64,000 nt of DNA from Nitrobacter hamburgensis X14 (GTDB lineage: Bacteria > Pseudomonadota > Alphaproteobacteria > Rhizobiales > Xanthobacteraceae). The stretch lies in contig NC_007964.1 of assembly GCF_000013885.1 (NCBI RefSeq), forward strand, positions 3,086,001 through 3,150,000. The letters run 5' to 3'. A program made the position numbers and the translations under genes. The notes beneath the pieces were generated by a model. That model searched no databases. It saw only the letters and a program-made list of their open reading frames with translations, and was not told where the DNA came from. Shown piece after piece: positions 8,602 through 18,023 of this stretch (its first letter is position 1; each line of letters begins with the position of its first letter).

Positions 8602-10475
8602 GCGGTGAGCACTCCGTTTACACCTCCGAGATAGGCCTCCTGGACCGCAGCGTTGTTCTTGATTTCGTCCGGCGTTCCCTCGACCAGCACCCGGCCTTCC
8701 TGCAGCACCGTGACGCGCTCGGCAAGTTCGAACAGCGCATCCATGTCGTGATCGATGATGATCATGGTGCGGCCCTTGCTGATGGACTTCAGCAGCTTGA
8801 CCGTCTCCACGCGCTCACGCGGGCTCATGCCGGCGAGCGGCTCGTCGAGCAGCAGCAGGCTTGGCGAGGTGGCCAGCGCCAGCCCGATTTCCAGCCGGCG
8901 CTTTTCGCCATAGGCGAGTTCGGACACCGGCGTGTCCGGCCGCGTCGTCAGATTGACCAGTTCCAGCGTGCGTTGGACCTGCTCGGATAATCCCGGAATG
9001 TTGCCGAGACTGCGGAATATGTCGAGGCGGAACTTGCCGCGCAATTCCGAGAGCGCCGCGATGGTCAGATTCTCGCGCACGGTCAGTGCGGAGAACAACT
9101 GATTGACCTGATAGCTTTTAGTCAGACCGAGCTGGCAGACGTCGGTGACGTTCATCCCGGTGATATCGAGCCCCTCGAACACGATCTTGCCCGACGTCGG
9201 CGCGACTTCGCAGGTCAACATCTTGAAAAACGTCGACTTGCCGGCGCCGTTTGGGCCGATGATGCCGCGCAACTCGCCATGGTTGACGGTGAAATCGATC
9301 TTGCTATTGGCGAGGAGACCGCCGTAACGCTTGGTCAGGCCGGTCGCCTGCAGGATCGGGCCGGAATAGCCGTCGCTCGCGCGATGCACCGGGGCCATCG
9401 GAAACGGATCCGGCTCCTTCGCGAGCTCGGCCTCCGCAACCTCTTGTTCTTCCTCCGCGGTCAAAGCGCTGGCCGGCGCCGCGACCGGCTCCCGGTGGGC
9501 GCGCTTGCCGACGGCAAGGCGGTAAAGATCAGCGATGCCGCCGATGATGCCGTGCCGCAGGAAACACACCAGCAGCACGAACACGACACCCAGCACCAGC
9601 TTCCACGCCGCTCCGAGACCGAGCGCGGCCTGCAGGAAGTCCTGCAGAAACAGCCAGACTCCGGCTCCGACCAGCGTGCCGAACAAGGTGCCTGTGCCGC
9701 CGATGGCCGTCATCATGACGAGTTCGGCCGAGGTGTGGAACATGAAGGCGTCGGGCGGCATGAACGCCTGCATCACGCCGAGCAGACCGCCGGCGAAGCC
9801 CGCATAGGCGGCGGCGATGACGAATGCGGTCAGCTTGTAGGAATGGATGTTGTGGCCGACCGCCGACGCCCGCATCGGGTTCTCGCGAACCGCCCGCAGG
9901 ATCGTGCCGACCGGCGAGCGCACGATGCGCAGCCCCACGACGATGCCGAGGAAATACCAGAAGGCGAGGAAGACATAGAGCGACCAGCTCGTATTGAACT
10001 GGAAGTCGGCGAATCCGAGATCGAAATGCGGCGTCGGCACGCCGGGCAGGCCGTTCTCGCCGCCGGTCCAATCGGCCAGCGGATTGAACTCGACGAAGAA
10101 GAATACCTCCGCGATCGCCACCGTAATCATCGCGAAATAGATGCCGGTGCGGCGCAACGCGATCAGCCCGACCAGATAGCCGACCGCCGCAGACGCGATC
10201 ATGCCGATGAACAGCGACGTCACCACATGCGGGAATCCCGCCTGGGTCAACAGATAGGCCGCCACGAAGCCGCCGGTGCCGTAGAACGCCGACTGGCCGA
10301 ACGACAGCAGCCCGGTGAAGCCGAACAGGATATCGAATCCGATGCCGAACAGCCCCCACACCAGGATGCGGTTGATGGTGTTCGGCGCGAAGCCGAGATG
10401 CGGCAGGATGAACGGCGCAAGGATCAGGCCGAGAGCCGTGAGGGTCTCGATGACGAGGGGGCGCTGTTTGAGCAT
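8598..10475 (-). CDS. Fused ABC transporter permease-ATPase (LivM-LivG)
   Basis: 625 residues joining two proteins that are usually separate. Residues 1-330 are a LivM-type permease with about ten helices and the EAA-like loop (VGLRIVRSPVGTILRAVRENPMRA). Residues 330-370 are a charged linker (SALTAEEEQEVAEAELAKEPDPFP). Residues 370-625 are a LivG ATPase with GPNGAGKST, SELAYGEKRRLEIG and LLLLDEPLAGM. With LivH and LivF it forms the inner-membrane importer. It lies 12 bases after livH. Both halves look intact, so the fusion is real and not a read-through artefact. Confidence 0.93.
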   Translation of the reverse strand: MLKQRPLVIETLTALGLILAPFILPHLGFAPNTINRILVWGLFGIGFDILFGFTGLLSFGQSAFYGTGGFVAAYLLTQAGFPHVVTSLFIGMIASAAVGYLVGLIALRRTGIYFAMITVAIAEVFFFVEFNPLADWTGGENGLPGVPTPHFDLGFADFQFNTSWSLYVFLAFWYFLGIVVGLRIVRSPVGTILRAVRENPMRASAVGHNIHSYKLTAFVIAAAYAGFAGGLLGVMQAFMPPDAFMFHTSAELVMMTAIGGTGTLFGTLVGAGVWLFLQDFLQAALGLGAAWKLVLGVVFVLLVCFLRHGIIGGIADLYRLAVGKRAHREPVAAPASALTAEEEQEVAEAELAKEPDPFPMAPVHRASDGYSGPILQATGLTKRYGGLLANSKIDFTVNHGELRGIIGPNGAGKSTFFKMLTCEVAPTSGKIVFEGLDITGMNVTDVCQLGLTKSYQVNQLFSALTVRENLTIAALSELRGKFRLDIFRSLGNIPGLSEQVQRTLELVNLTTRPDTPVSELAYGEKRRLEIGLALATSPSLLLLDEPLAGMSPRERVETVKLLKSISKGRTMIIIDHDMDALFELAERVTVLQEGRVLVEGTPDEIKNNAAVQEAYLGGVNGVLTA

Positions 10476-10487
10476 GATGGTCCCGTG

Positions 10488-11363
10488 TCAGCTTCGACCT
10501 TGCGCGCCGAGCAGGCCGTGCGGCCGCAGCAGCAGCACCAGCGTCATCGCGGCGAACAGCATGATATAGGCGTAGCCCGGGTTTATCATCGCGGTGATGC
10601 TGATGATCTCGCCGGCGATCAGTCCGCCGATGATAGCGCCGGGGAACGACCCGACGCCGCCGATGACGACCACGACGAAGGTCTGCACCAGGATCGCCTC
10701 GCCCATGTCCGGCGTCAGCGATACCACCGGCGCGTTGACGATGCCGGCGAAGCCCGCCGCCATTGCGCCGATGCCGAACACCACCATGAACACGCGATAG
10801 ACGTCGATGCCGAGCGAGGACACCATCACCGAATCCTCGATTCCGGCCCGTACGATCAGACCCAGCCGCGTCCGGTAGAGGACGAGGAACAGGACCAGCA
10901 GCGCCACCGCGATGATGACGACCAGCGCCAGCCGGTAGGTCGGATAGAACATGAAGCCGAGCGAGGTAATGCCGGCGAAGATCGTCGGCGTCGGCACCGT
11001 CAGCGACAGACTGCCGAAGAACAGGCGCACGACCTCGACGAAGCAGATGCCGAGACCGAAGGTCACCAGCAACTGGTCTTCGTCCGGCCGGCCGTAGAAA
11101 CGGCGGATGATGATCCGCTCCATCGCCACTCCCACCACCATCACGAACAGCGATCCGGCGATGACGGCGACGATGAAGGAATCCGTATAGGTGTAGGCGA
11201 CATACCCGGCATAGCCGCCGAGCATGAACATTGCGCCGTGCGCAAGGTTGAGAACCCCGAGCGTTCCGTAGATGATCGTCAGGCCGGACGAAATCAGTGC
11301 GAGCAGCGCGCCGAGTACCAGCCCGTTGAAAAGTTGCGAGACGAAATTTTGCCAGTTGATCAT
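10488..11363 (-). CDS. livH: Branched-chain amino-acid type ABC transporter permease LivH
   Basis: About 291 residues with eight or more helices. GLVLGALLALISSGLTIIYGTLGVLNLAHGAMFMLG is the LivH signature near the N-terminus, and RTRLGLIVRAGIEDSVMVSSLGI is the coupling-helix loop for the ATPase. It is partner of the LivM half of the fused protein. ATG 11363 (MINWQNF) is preferred over a TTG three codons upstream. A gap of about 120 bases with a hairpin separates it from the binding-protein gene. Confidence 0.92.
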   Translation of the reverse strand: MINWQNFVSQLFNGLVLGALLALISSGLTIIYGTLGVLNLAHGAMFMLGGYAGYVAYTYTDSFIVAVIAGSLFVMVVGVAMERIIIRRFYGRPDEDQLLVTFGLGICFVEVVRLFFGSLSLTVPTPTIFAGITSLGFMFYPTYRLALVVIIAVALLVLFLVLYRTRLGLIVRAGIEDSVMVSSLGIDVYRVFMVVFGIGAMAAGFAGIVNAPVVSLTPDMGEAILVQTFVVVVIGGVGSFPGAIIGGLIAGEIISITAMINPGYAYIMLFAAMTLVLLLRPHGLLGAQGRS

Positions 11364-11436
11364 GCCGCGCAATCGCCGGGTACGTTTGAAAACGGAATAG
11401 AGCTCGCAAGAAGCACACTACACACATACGACCCCC

Positions 11437-11472
11437 GCGCCGCGGCGGCGCTTAACCCTTCCGCCGCGGCGC
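11437..11472 (-). terminator. Intercistronic hairpin between binding-protein and permease genes
   Basis: A perfect 12-bp inverted repeat (GCGCCGCGGCGG at 11437-11448, complement at 11461-11472) with a 12-nt AT-richer loop. There is no good U-run. Its place suggests a partial terminator or mRNA stabiliser that keeps binding-protein output above permease output, a pattern known for periplasmic-binding-protein operons. Confidence 0.6.
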
Positions 11473-11486
11473 CGGGACCTTTTCGA

Positions 11487-12839
11487 TCAGGTGTAGTCGC
11501 CGAGCTTGCAGCCGAACGCATCCGGCTTCTGGATCACGCTTTCGCCGGGGACGATCTCGACGATGTCGTACCAGTCGTCCTTGTTTTTCATGTCCTTCTT
11601 GGCCTTGCCCTTGACGATGATCACCGGGCGCACGCACTGGTGATCCTCGGGGCGGTAGTGAACGTCGCCGACCAGCGAGGGAATGGTTTCGCCCTTCTCC
11701 CAGACCTTGATGACGTCGGGCGGATAAAAGCTGCCGGCCTCCTCGACCATGCGAGCCCAATGCACGACGGCGATATAGGCGTTCTCGGCACCCCACTCCG
11801 GCTTGTAGCCGTACTTCTTCTCGAACGATTCGTTGAACATCTTGGCGAGCGGATACTTGTCCTCAAGGGTCCACCAGTAGTCGGTGGCCGCATAGACGTC
11901 TTCCATGAGGCCGCCGGTCTCGCGCGCCAGGAACGGCACCTGATAGGGAACCACGAGCTTCATCTTGTCGAGCACGCCGAACTGCTTGGCCTGCTGGGTG
12001 GAGAGCACGCAATCGTGGCCCCAGTTGACGTTGATCAGAACGTCGGCACCGGAGTTGACGACGTTGAGCAGATAGGACGAATAGTCGGGTGCGCCGAGCG
12101 GCGAGACCTGGTTGGTGACGGTCGTCCATCCCTGCGACTTCAGATAGTTTTCGACGGAGGCCGTGGTGGTGTGGCCATAGGTATAGTCGGGCGTCAGGTA
12201 CGCGGCCTTCTTGTTCTTGCCGTAAGCCTTGACGATCACCGGTCCGATCGCGTTCGCCGCCATCTCGCCGTAGAAGCACTGGCGGAAGCCGTACCGCACG
12301 CAGTCCTTGCCGGTGGTATCGTTGGAGCCGGAGATTCCCGCGACGTAAAGCACATGCTCGCGTTGCGCCAGCTTGTTGAGGGCGACCGCGACCGCGCTCG
12401 AAGTCGAGCCGGTCATCAACACGACCTTGTTCTCGGTGATGAAGCGCTGCTCCGCCTGCACGGCCTGGTTCGGCTTGGCGCCGGAATCCGCGACCACCAG
12501 CTTCACTTCTTTGCCGAGTACGCCTTTCTTGGTCTTCGGCGACAGCTTCTTGACCAGTTCGTGACCGGAATTAAGATGCTCCGCGGCCAGCTCCCAGCCC
12601 TTGAGTTCGTCCTCGCCCTGCACGGCGTAGGTACCGGTGCGCGGCACCGCGACCCCGATTGACACCGACGAACCGGACGAGCCGGCCGGCCAGGTGCCGA
12701 TCGCCGGCTTGTCGTCGGCGAAGGCCGGCATGATAAGGCCATTCGGCAGCATCAAGCCGCCGATCAGGCCGGCGCTGCCCTGCAACAGGGATCGGCGCGA
12801 TACCGCCGCATTGAATTCCTGCTCAAAAATCTTCTTCAT
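11487..12839 (-). CDS. ABC transporter substrate-binding protein (LivJ/UrtA-like, periplasmic)
   Basis: 450 residues. The N-terminus SRRSLLQGSAGLIGGLMLPNG is a Tat signal with the RR pair, and export ends near AFADD. VSIGVAVPRTGTYAVQG and the ligand-loop GSTSSAVAVALN followed by the YVAG region are typical of Peripla_BP_6 proteins. This is the solute receptor for the LivH/LivMG/LivF permease encoded downstream. ATG 12839 follows GAGAGG at good spacing; an upstream TTG in frame is less likely. Two tandem repeats upstream (12885-12914) may be regulator sites. The ligand cannot be read from sequence. Confidence 0.9.
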   Translation of the reverse strand: MKKIFEQEFNAAVSRRSLLQGSAGLIGGLMLPNGLIMPAFADDKPAIGTWPAGSSGSSVSIGVAVPRTGTYAVQGEDELKGWELAAEHLNSGHELVKKLSPKTKKGVLGKEVKLVVADSGAKPNQAVQAEQRFITENKVVLMTGSTSSAVAVALNKLAQREHVLYVAGISGSNDTTGKDCVRYGFRQCFYGEMAANAIGPVIVKAYGKNKKAAYLTPDYTYGHTTTASVENYLKSQGWTTVTNQVSPLGAPDYSSYLLNVVNSGADVLINVNWGHDCVLSTQQAKQFGVLDKMKLVVPYQVPFLARETGGLMEDVYAATDYWWTLEDKYPLAKMFNESFEKKYGYKPEWGAENAYIAVVHWARMVEEAGSFYPPDVIKVWEKGETIPSLVGDVHYRPEDHQCVRPVIIVKGKAKKDMKNKDDWYDIVEIVPGESVIQKPDAFGCKLGDYT

Positions 12840-13171
12840 CGCGCATGATCCTCTCAAAAAGTGTCGTGTGCAATTTTACTCATCGTCGAATTCTGACAGG
12901 GTCGAATCTGACAGTCAGGCTGGCGCGCCCGTTAACCAGCGCCGACCAGGGTACCACCACTACAAGTCCCATCGATCACAGGTCTGTCAATGTCACTTTC
13001 GTCGAAGAGAATGGTGTTTCCGCCGAAAAATCAGACCTCTTTGACCAGATATGACGGATGACCCGAGCAGCCGCCACCTCATTCTCAAAGACACGATCTC
13101 ACGGCCGTTCCAGCCATCGGATTCGGAGGGAGGGTTTTCTCTAATAAGCCTCAGCCGGGCCCATGGATCGC
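12840..13171 (-). promoter_or_regulatory. Upstream region of the ABC transporter operon
   Basis: No gene is seen. Two direct repeats stand 46-75 bases before the binding-protein ATG: GTCGAATTCTGACAG at 12885 and GTCGAATCTGACAG at 12901, 16 bases apart. On the minus strand a TTGACA occurs at 12990-12985 with only a weak -10 hexamer 17 bases on. Together they look like an activator or repressor site beside a promoter. Confidence 0.45.
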
Positions 13172-13903
13172 TCACGGCGGTAATGGCGTGATGTCCTGTC
13201 CGCTCTCATCCTCTGCGATCCGCATCAGGTCCGAGAGACTTTGGACCACAATGCGCCGGTCGAGCGTCTTTAGCCAGCCGGCTCTTTCCCAGGCACTCAG
13301 AATGCGGCTCGCGGAATAAAGCGTCGTTCCGGCGATATCGGCAATGTCTTTCCGACGAAGCGGAAAGCGGATGACGATGCCTCGGGAGGTCGTGGTGCCC
13401 ACCTGACGAAGCAGTCGCAATAACGCATGAGCCACGCGCCGCTCCGCGCGCTGGGTGGCCAGTTCGCGAACCCGATGCTGTGCCTCTTGAAGCCGTTGGC
13501 CGACGATGCGAACGGCATTGATGGCGATCTGCGGATGGTTGTTCATCAGGTCGAGCAAAGCTCTGTCGCTCCAGCTCACCTCGGTTGCATCCGTCAGGGT
13601 GTCGGCATCGGCAGGATAGCGCCGATCCGTGAACAAGGAAATTGCACCGAAAATGTCGCCCGGTCCGATGAAGCGCACGACGATCTGCGCTCCATCGCTG
13701 CCGGATTGAGAAATCCTGATCCAGCCATCGATAAGGACATGAGCGCGCACGCGTGTTTCACCCTGGTTGAACACACGAAAATCGCGAGCAAAAGCGCGCG
13801 TACTGGCGGAGGCGACGACGTCGTCCAGCGCTGCCGTCGACAAGCCCCGAAAGAGCTCAAGGTTTGAAAGGACCTGCCGGGACAGAGGCGGAACTTTGCT
13901 CAT
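13172..13903 (-). CDS. Crp/Fnr-family transcriptional regulator
   Basis: 243 residues. The cyclic-nucleotide-binding-like domain spans roughly 15-130 (FIGPGDIFGAISLF is the effector-side core). A C-terminal winged helix spans about 150-225 (LRRKDIADIAGTTLYSASRILSAWERAGWL). There is no N-terminal Cys cluster, so it is not an FNR-type iron-sulfur sensor. The Crp phosphate-binding Arg-Ser pair is not evident, so the effector is unknown. It lies upstream of and on the same strand as the ABC operon, 330 bases away, and is divergent from a membrane-protein gene. It may control either. Confidence 0.85.
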   Translation of the reverse strand: MSKVPPLSRQVLSNLELFRGLSTAALDDVVASASTRAFARDFRVFNQGETRVRAHVLIDGWIRISQSGSDGAQIVVRFIGPGDIFGAISLFTDRRYPADADTLTDATEVSWSDRALLDLMNNHPQIAINAVRIVGQRLQEAQHRVRELATQRAERRVAHALLRLLRQVGTTTSRGIVIRFPLRRKDIADIAGTTLYSASRILSAWERAGWLKTLDRRIVVQSLSDLMRIAEDESGQDITPLPP

Positions 13904-14036
13904 TCGCGAACACTAATGCGGCCTCGCAGAAAAGGATAGCAAATTGCTTTTGCGCAACCCCTGGCGAACGGCGGTGCCGTACAGCTTGCGGAAGCCGACG
14001 GCTCGCACAGTTACCATAGGGATTTACGGGGGCTTC

Positions 14037-14513
14037 ATGAATGACATCATCGTCGCGCGTGCCCTGCACGTCCTTGCCGTCGTCGTCTGGATCGGCGGCG
14101 TCTCGATGGCAACAACGGTGGCCTTGCCGGCGCTCCGGCGCGGCGATCTCGGGCCGGATCGGCTGAAGGCGTTCGGGGCGATCGAGCGACGCTTCATCTG
14201 GCAAGCTCGTGCGTCAGTCATCATCGTCGGCTTGAGCGGCCTCTACATGACGTGGCAGCTCGACCTTTGGGATCGGTTTCGGATGCCGGCTTTCTGGTGG
14301 ATGGACGCCATGGTGGGCCTTTGGCTGCTGTTCACCTTCGTGCTCTTCATTGGTGAGCCTTTTATTTTGCAACGCCACTTCCATCGGCTGGCGGCCGAGC
14401 GGCCAGACGTTGCCTTTGCATGGTTGCACCGGGCGCATTGGATTCTGCTCGGGCTCAGTCTGGGGACCGTCTTCGCAGCGGTCGCAGGAAGCCATGGGTG
14501 GTCGATTTTTTGA
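14037..14513 (+). CDS. Small integral membrane protein, CopD-like
   Basis: 158 residues with four hydrophobic segments. The start MNDIIVARALHVLAVVVWIGGV contains a conserved membrane His after the first turn and the VWIGG motif of CopD-like and related heme or copper membrane proteins. Further His residues (QRHFHRL, LHRAHW) lie near later helices. It may bind heme b or copper. The start at ATG 14037 places the first helix at the N-terminus. It is divergent from the Crp/Fnr gene, which may regulate it. Confidence 0.6.
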   Translation: MNDIIVARALHVLAVVVWIGGVSMATTVALPALRRGDLGPDRLKAFGAIERRFIWQARASVIIVGLSGLYMTWQLDLWDRFRMPAFWWMDAMVGLWLLFTFVLFIGEPFILQRHFHRLAAERPDVAFAWLHRAHWILLGLSLGTVFAAVAGSHGWSIF

Positions 14514-14552
14514 CCGCGACCACCGGCCGGTGCCGAAACAACTTACGCTCGG

Positions 14553-15812
14553 TTATCCGATCCCGTCGACAATTTCGCTGATCGCATCAAAGACGCGGTC
14601 GAGTTCGTGCGGCGTGCTGCAGTACGGCGGCATGAGGTAGATCGTGTTGCCGAGCGGCCGGACCAGCAGCCCGCGCTCAAGGAAATCGTTGTAAAGACGC
14701 GGTCCGATGCCGGCCAGATAGCCGGCGTCCTCCGTGGTGATATCAAGCGCGGCGATGGTTCCGATCTGACGGGCGTTGGCAAAACGCCGATCCTCACGAA
14801 AGCGATCGAGGCCCCTGGCTTGTGCGCGCGCCACGGCGGCGATGCGCTCCATCACCGGCTCATTTTGCCAAATCGCGAGGTTCGCGCAGGCGGCCGCGCA
14901 GGCGATCGGGTTCGCGGTAAAGGAGCTGGAATGGAAAAAGGTCTTGCTGCGATCCGTTGAATAATGCGCCTCAAAAATATCCGCACGGCACAGCGTCACC
15001 GCCAGCGGCAGCGAACCGCCGGTGAGGCCCTTGGAGTAACAGGCGATATCGGGCGTCACGTCGGCCTGCTCGCAGGCGAAGCGCGTTCCGGTGCGGCCCC
15101 ACCCCGTCATCACTTCATCGGCGATAAATAGAACGCCGTGGCCCTCGCAGATTCGCTTCATCTCCGCGAGTACCCAAGGCGGATAGATCAACATGCCGCC
15201 GGCGCCGAGGATCAACGGCTCGACGATCAGCGCCGCGACGCCGGCGTTCCGACATGCCGTGGTGATCGCATCCAGCGTTGCCTGTTCGCGGCCCTCAGCG
15301 GGAAAGGGAATCCGCTCGACATCGAACAGCAGCGGATCGTAAGGTGCATTGAAGACACCTCGTTCGCCGACCGACATGCCGCCGATGGTGTCGCCGTGAT
15401 AGGCCCCTTCCAGCGCCAGGATGCGGCTGCGCGGCTCGCCGCGATTCCGCCAGAAGCCGAGCGCCATTTTCAGCGCGACTTCGACCGACGTCGAGCCACT
15501 ATCAGAAAAGAAGACGTATTCGAGCCCCGGCGGCGTCATCGCGATGAGTTGCCGCGCGAGCTTTTCGGCCGGCTCGTGGGTAAAGCCGGCAAAGATCACC
15601 TGATCGAGGCGATCGACTTGATCCCTGATCGCCTGCACGATCCGCGGATGACGATGACCATGCGTCACTACCCACCACGACGAAATCGCATCGAAGATGC
15701 GCCGGCCGTCGGCGGTCTCAAGCCAGGCACCCTCGCCCTTGGCGATCGGTATCGCCTCCGGTTGCACCGCATGCTGGGTGAACGGGTGCCATACCGCAGA
15801 TGCCGACGTCAT
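14553..15812 (-). CDS. bioA: Adenosylmethionine-8-amino-7-oxononanoate aminotransferase
   Basis: 419 residues, normal for BioA. WHPFTQH near the N-terminus is the family hallmark, FSDSGSTSVEVALKMA is the PLP phosphate site, LFIADEVMTGWGRTG carries the cofactor Asp, and ACYSKGLTGGSLPLA holds the Schiff-base Lys. It converts KAPA to DAPA with S-adenosylmethionine as amino donor, the third biotin step. ATG 15812 overlaps the bioD stop (TGATG), so it is coupled to bioD. Confidence 0.95.
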   Translation of the reverse strand: MTSASAVWHPFTQHAVQPEAIPIAKGEGAWLETADGRRIFDAISSWWVVTHGHRHPRIVQAIRDQVDRLDQVIFAGFTHEPAEKLARQLIAMTPPGLEYVFFSDSGSTSVEVALKMALGFWRNRGEPRSRILALEGAYHGDTIGGMSVGERGVFNAPYDPLLFDVERIPFPAEGREQATLDAITTACRNAGVAALIVEPLILGAGGMLIYPPWVLAEMKRICEGHGVLFIADEVMTGWGRTGTRFACEQADVTPDIACYSKGLTGGSLPLAVTLCRADIFEAHYSTDRSKTFFHSSSFTANPIACAAACANLAIWQNEPVMERIAAVARAQARGLDRFREDRRFANARQIGTIAALDITTEDAGYLAGIGPRLYNDFLERGLLVRPLGNTIYLMPPYCSTPHELDRVFDAISEIVDGIG

Positions 15813-16450
15813 CAGGCCGGTCCTTTCAGAAAATCGTCGATAGCGAAACCGTCGGCGAAAGCTTCGCGCAACGTGTCGCGAGTCAGCGGTGCAACATGCG
15901 GCAGACGGCCGAGGCGCCGCACCTTGCCCATCTCGGTGATAATGCGTTCGGATTCGACGTTCTCTTCGCCGATGAAAGCGATGCCAAGCATCGCAACGCC
16001 CCGTGCGCGCAGCGCCTCGACCGACAGCAGACTGTGATTGATGGTGCCAAGCGCGGTTCGGGCGCAGAGCACCACCGGAATGCGCCACCGCGCCATGAGG
16101 TCAAGATAGGTGATGGTGCGCGTCAGCGGCACCAGCAAACCGCCGGCGCCTTCGACCACCAGCGGACGGTCCTTTTCCGGAACCAGCAGAGCCTGGTGTT
16201 CGATGGTCACACCGTCAAGCTCGGCGGCGAGATGCGGAGACGCCGGCGTCCGCAACCGATAGGCTTCCGGCAGCACACGTTCGGCGGCGAGGCCCGACAA
16301 CCGCAGCACCGTTTGGGTGTCCGTTTCGTCGTCCAGCCCCGCCTGGATCGGCTTCCAGTAAAATCCGTCGAGAGCACCGGCAAGCGCCGCCGAGAAAACC
16401 GTCTTGCCGATGCCGGTATCCGTACCCGTCACAACGATCCGCGTACTCAC
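15812..16450 (-). CDS. bioD: Dethiobiotin synthetase
   Basis: 212 residues. GTDTGIGKT at residues 8-16 is the P-loop, KPIQAGLDDETDT is the substrate segment, and VVEGAGGLLVPL is the conserved core that binds DAPA carbamate. It closes the ureido ring of dethiobiotin using ATP and CO2. ATG overlaps the end of bioF by four bases. Confidence 0.95.
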   Translation of the reverse strand: MSTRIVVTGTDTGIGKTVFSAALAGALDGFYWKPIQAGLDDETDTQTVLRLSGLAAERVLPEAYRLRTPASPHLAAELDGVTIEHQALLVPEKDRPLVVEGAGGLLVPLTRTITYLDLMARWRIPVVLCARTALGTINHSLLSVEALRARGVAMLGIAFIGEENVESERIITEMGKVRRLGRLPHVAPLTRDTLREAFADGFAIDDFLKGPA

Positions 16451-17583
16451 GCAGCTACCCGCATGTCTTCGGCCAAAGCTGCGAACAACTCAGTGACGAT
16501 CGCCTCGTCGACATGGAGCGTCAATGCGATGCGAAGCCGCGCGGTGCCTTCGGGGACCGTCGGCGGACGGATCGCCCGAACATCGAAACCTCTGTGCTGC
16601 AATGACGCCGCCAGCGCGACCGCCGCCTGATCGGCACCGACGATCACCGGAAGGATCTGCGAGCCGGACGGTTCAATATTGCAGCGCCGACGCAGTTCGT
16701 TTCCCGCAAACTGCACCAGACGCGCCAGGCGTTCCCGACGTTCGGGATCGGTCCGGGAGATGTCGAGCGCTGCACGCGTCACCGCGGCGATCAGCGGCGA
16801 TGGCGCGGTGGCAAAAATGAACGGGCGCGCGCGATTGACCAGAAAGTCGCGGATGATCGTCGGTGCGAGAATGAAGCCGCCGACCGTCCCCAGCGCCTTG
16901 CCGCAGGTGTGCAGCGTGATGACGTTGTCGCGGCCCTCGAACGACGCGGCAAGCCCCCTCCCCTGCGGCCCCAGCACGCCCGTCGCATGGGCCTCGTCGA
17001 TCACGACCATCGCATCGTGACGATCCGCAACGGCAAACAGCTCAGCCAGGTTCGGGCAATCGCCGTCCATGCTGTAGAGGCTTTCAACCGACAACCAGGG
17101 CCGGCCCTTGCCGCCGGCCGCACGCCACTTCGCGATCGCTGACTCAAAAGCATCGATATCGTTGTGCGGAACACCGACGGATTCGGCCCGACCGCGACGA
17201 ACGCCTTCATGGACGCTGGCATGGATCAGTTCGTCATGCACGACGAGATCGCCGCGCTGCGGCAGCGTCGAGAAGATGGCGAAGTTGGCGACGTAGCCGG
17301 CGCCGAAATAGAGCGCAGACTCCGCGCCGAAATAGGCTGCCGCTTCGCGCTCCAGCGCTTCATGTTCAGGATGATTGCCGCGTAACAGGCGCGACCCTCC
17401 GGCCCCGATCGGCACCCCTCGCGCCAATGCATCGACGGTGGCCTGTCGCAATTCTCCGGATTCAGCCAGACCAAGATAGTCGTTCGACGCGAGATCGATG
17501 CCCGAGCGCCCGCGCAGCGCACGGAGACGGCCCCGACCTGCGAGCGCCTGTAAATCTGCCGTATAAATCTCGTGCATCATCAT
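16447..17583 (-). CDS. bioF: 8-amino-7-oxononanoate synthase
   Basis: 378 residues. SNDYLGLA is the conserved entry motif, GAGGSRLLRGNHPEHEALE is the family core, VIDEAHATGVLGPQGRG contains the cofactor Asp and His, and LHTCGKALG holds the PLP Lys. It condenses pimeloyl-ACP or pimeloyl-CoA with alanine. It is first gene of a bioF-bioD-bioA unit. No bioB or pimelate genes are in the window. Three Met codons start the frame; any could be used. Confidence 0.95.
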   Translation of the reverse strand: MMMHEIYTADLQALAGRGRLRALRGRSGIDLASNDYLGLAESGELRQATVDALARGVPIGAGGSRLLRGNHPEHEALEREAAAYFGAESALYFGAGYVANFAIFSTLPQRGDLVVHDELIHASVHEGVRRGRAESVGVPHNDIDAFESAIAKWRAAGGKGRPWLSVESLYSMDGDCPNLAELFAVADRHDAMVVIDEAHATGVLGPQGRGLAASFEGRDNVITLHTCGKALGTVGGFILAPTIIRDFLVNRARPFIFATAPSPLIAAVTRAALDISRTDPERRERLARLVQFAGNELRRRCNIEPSGSQILPVIVGADQAAVALAASLQHRGFDVRAIRPPTVPEGTARLRIALTLHVDEAIVTELFAALAEDMRVAA

Positions 17584-17729
17584 GTGTCCCGGCCAGTGCC
17601 AAAGCGTCGCGCTTACGTCACCAACGACGGCAGCCGTGCTGCGCGCGATTCTGCGGCATGGGCTTCCAGCGAAGGCGGCTCTCCGCCGGGACCGACACCC
17701 TTCGAATTCGACCGTCAGAATTCAACCAT

Positions 17730-18023
17730 CTACTCGGCCGGCACATCATAGTCGGCCGCGAAGCGCAAGTCCCGGAGCGGTCGCACCCGCCTGGTCGATT
17801 CCTGGTATAGATCGTGCGCCTTATACGCTGCGAGTTCCGCCTCGCTGTCGAATTCACCGTAAACGACAACGTCGATGTCGTTGCCGAGCTGATCCGTCTT
17901 CCGGTTGCGCACGACCTCGAGCCGGCGCGCATGCGGGATCGCCCTGAGAGACGACAGGCCGTCGATCATCTTGTCGATATCGCCCTTGTCTTTCGCCGTG
18001 AACAAAACGATGTGACGAATCAT
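17730..18023 (-). CDS. Dabb-family (stress-responsive A/B barrel) protein
   Basis: 97 residues beginning MIRHIVLFTAKDKGDIDKMIDGL and ending near RDLRFAADYDVPAE. The HIVLF opening, a middle DVVVYGEFDSEAELAAYKAHDLYQ and the final DY are typical for the dimeric alpha-beta barrel domain PF07876. The function in bacteria is unclear; some relatives degrade or bind small aromatic compounds. ATG 18023 is chosen because the family starts with MIRH-like sequence. It is 147 bases upstream of bioF and probably separate. Confidence 0.8.
   Translation of the reverse strand: MIRHIVLFTAKDKGDIDKMIDGLSSLRAIPHARRLEVVRNRKTDQLGNDIDVVVYGEFDSEAELAAYKAHDLYQESTRRVRPLRDLRFAADYDVPAE

Noticed and set aside
9279..12662. 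Plus-strand open frame of 1,127 codons
   Set aside because: It is antisense to the well-supported livMG, livH and binding-protein genes; its Arg/Glu/His-rich composition is the usual shadow of high-GC coding DNA.
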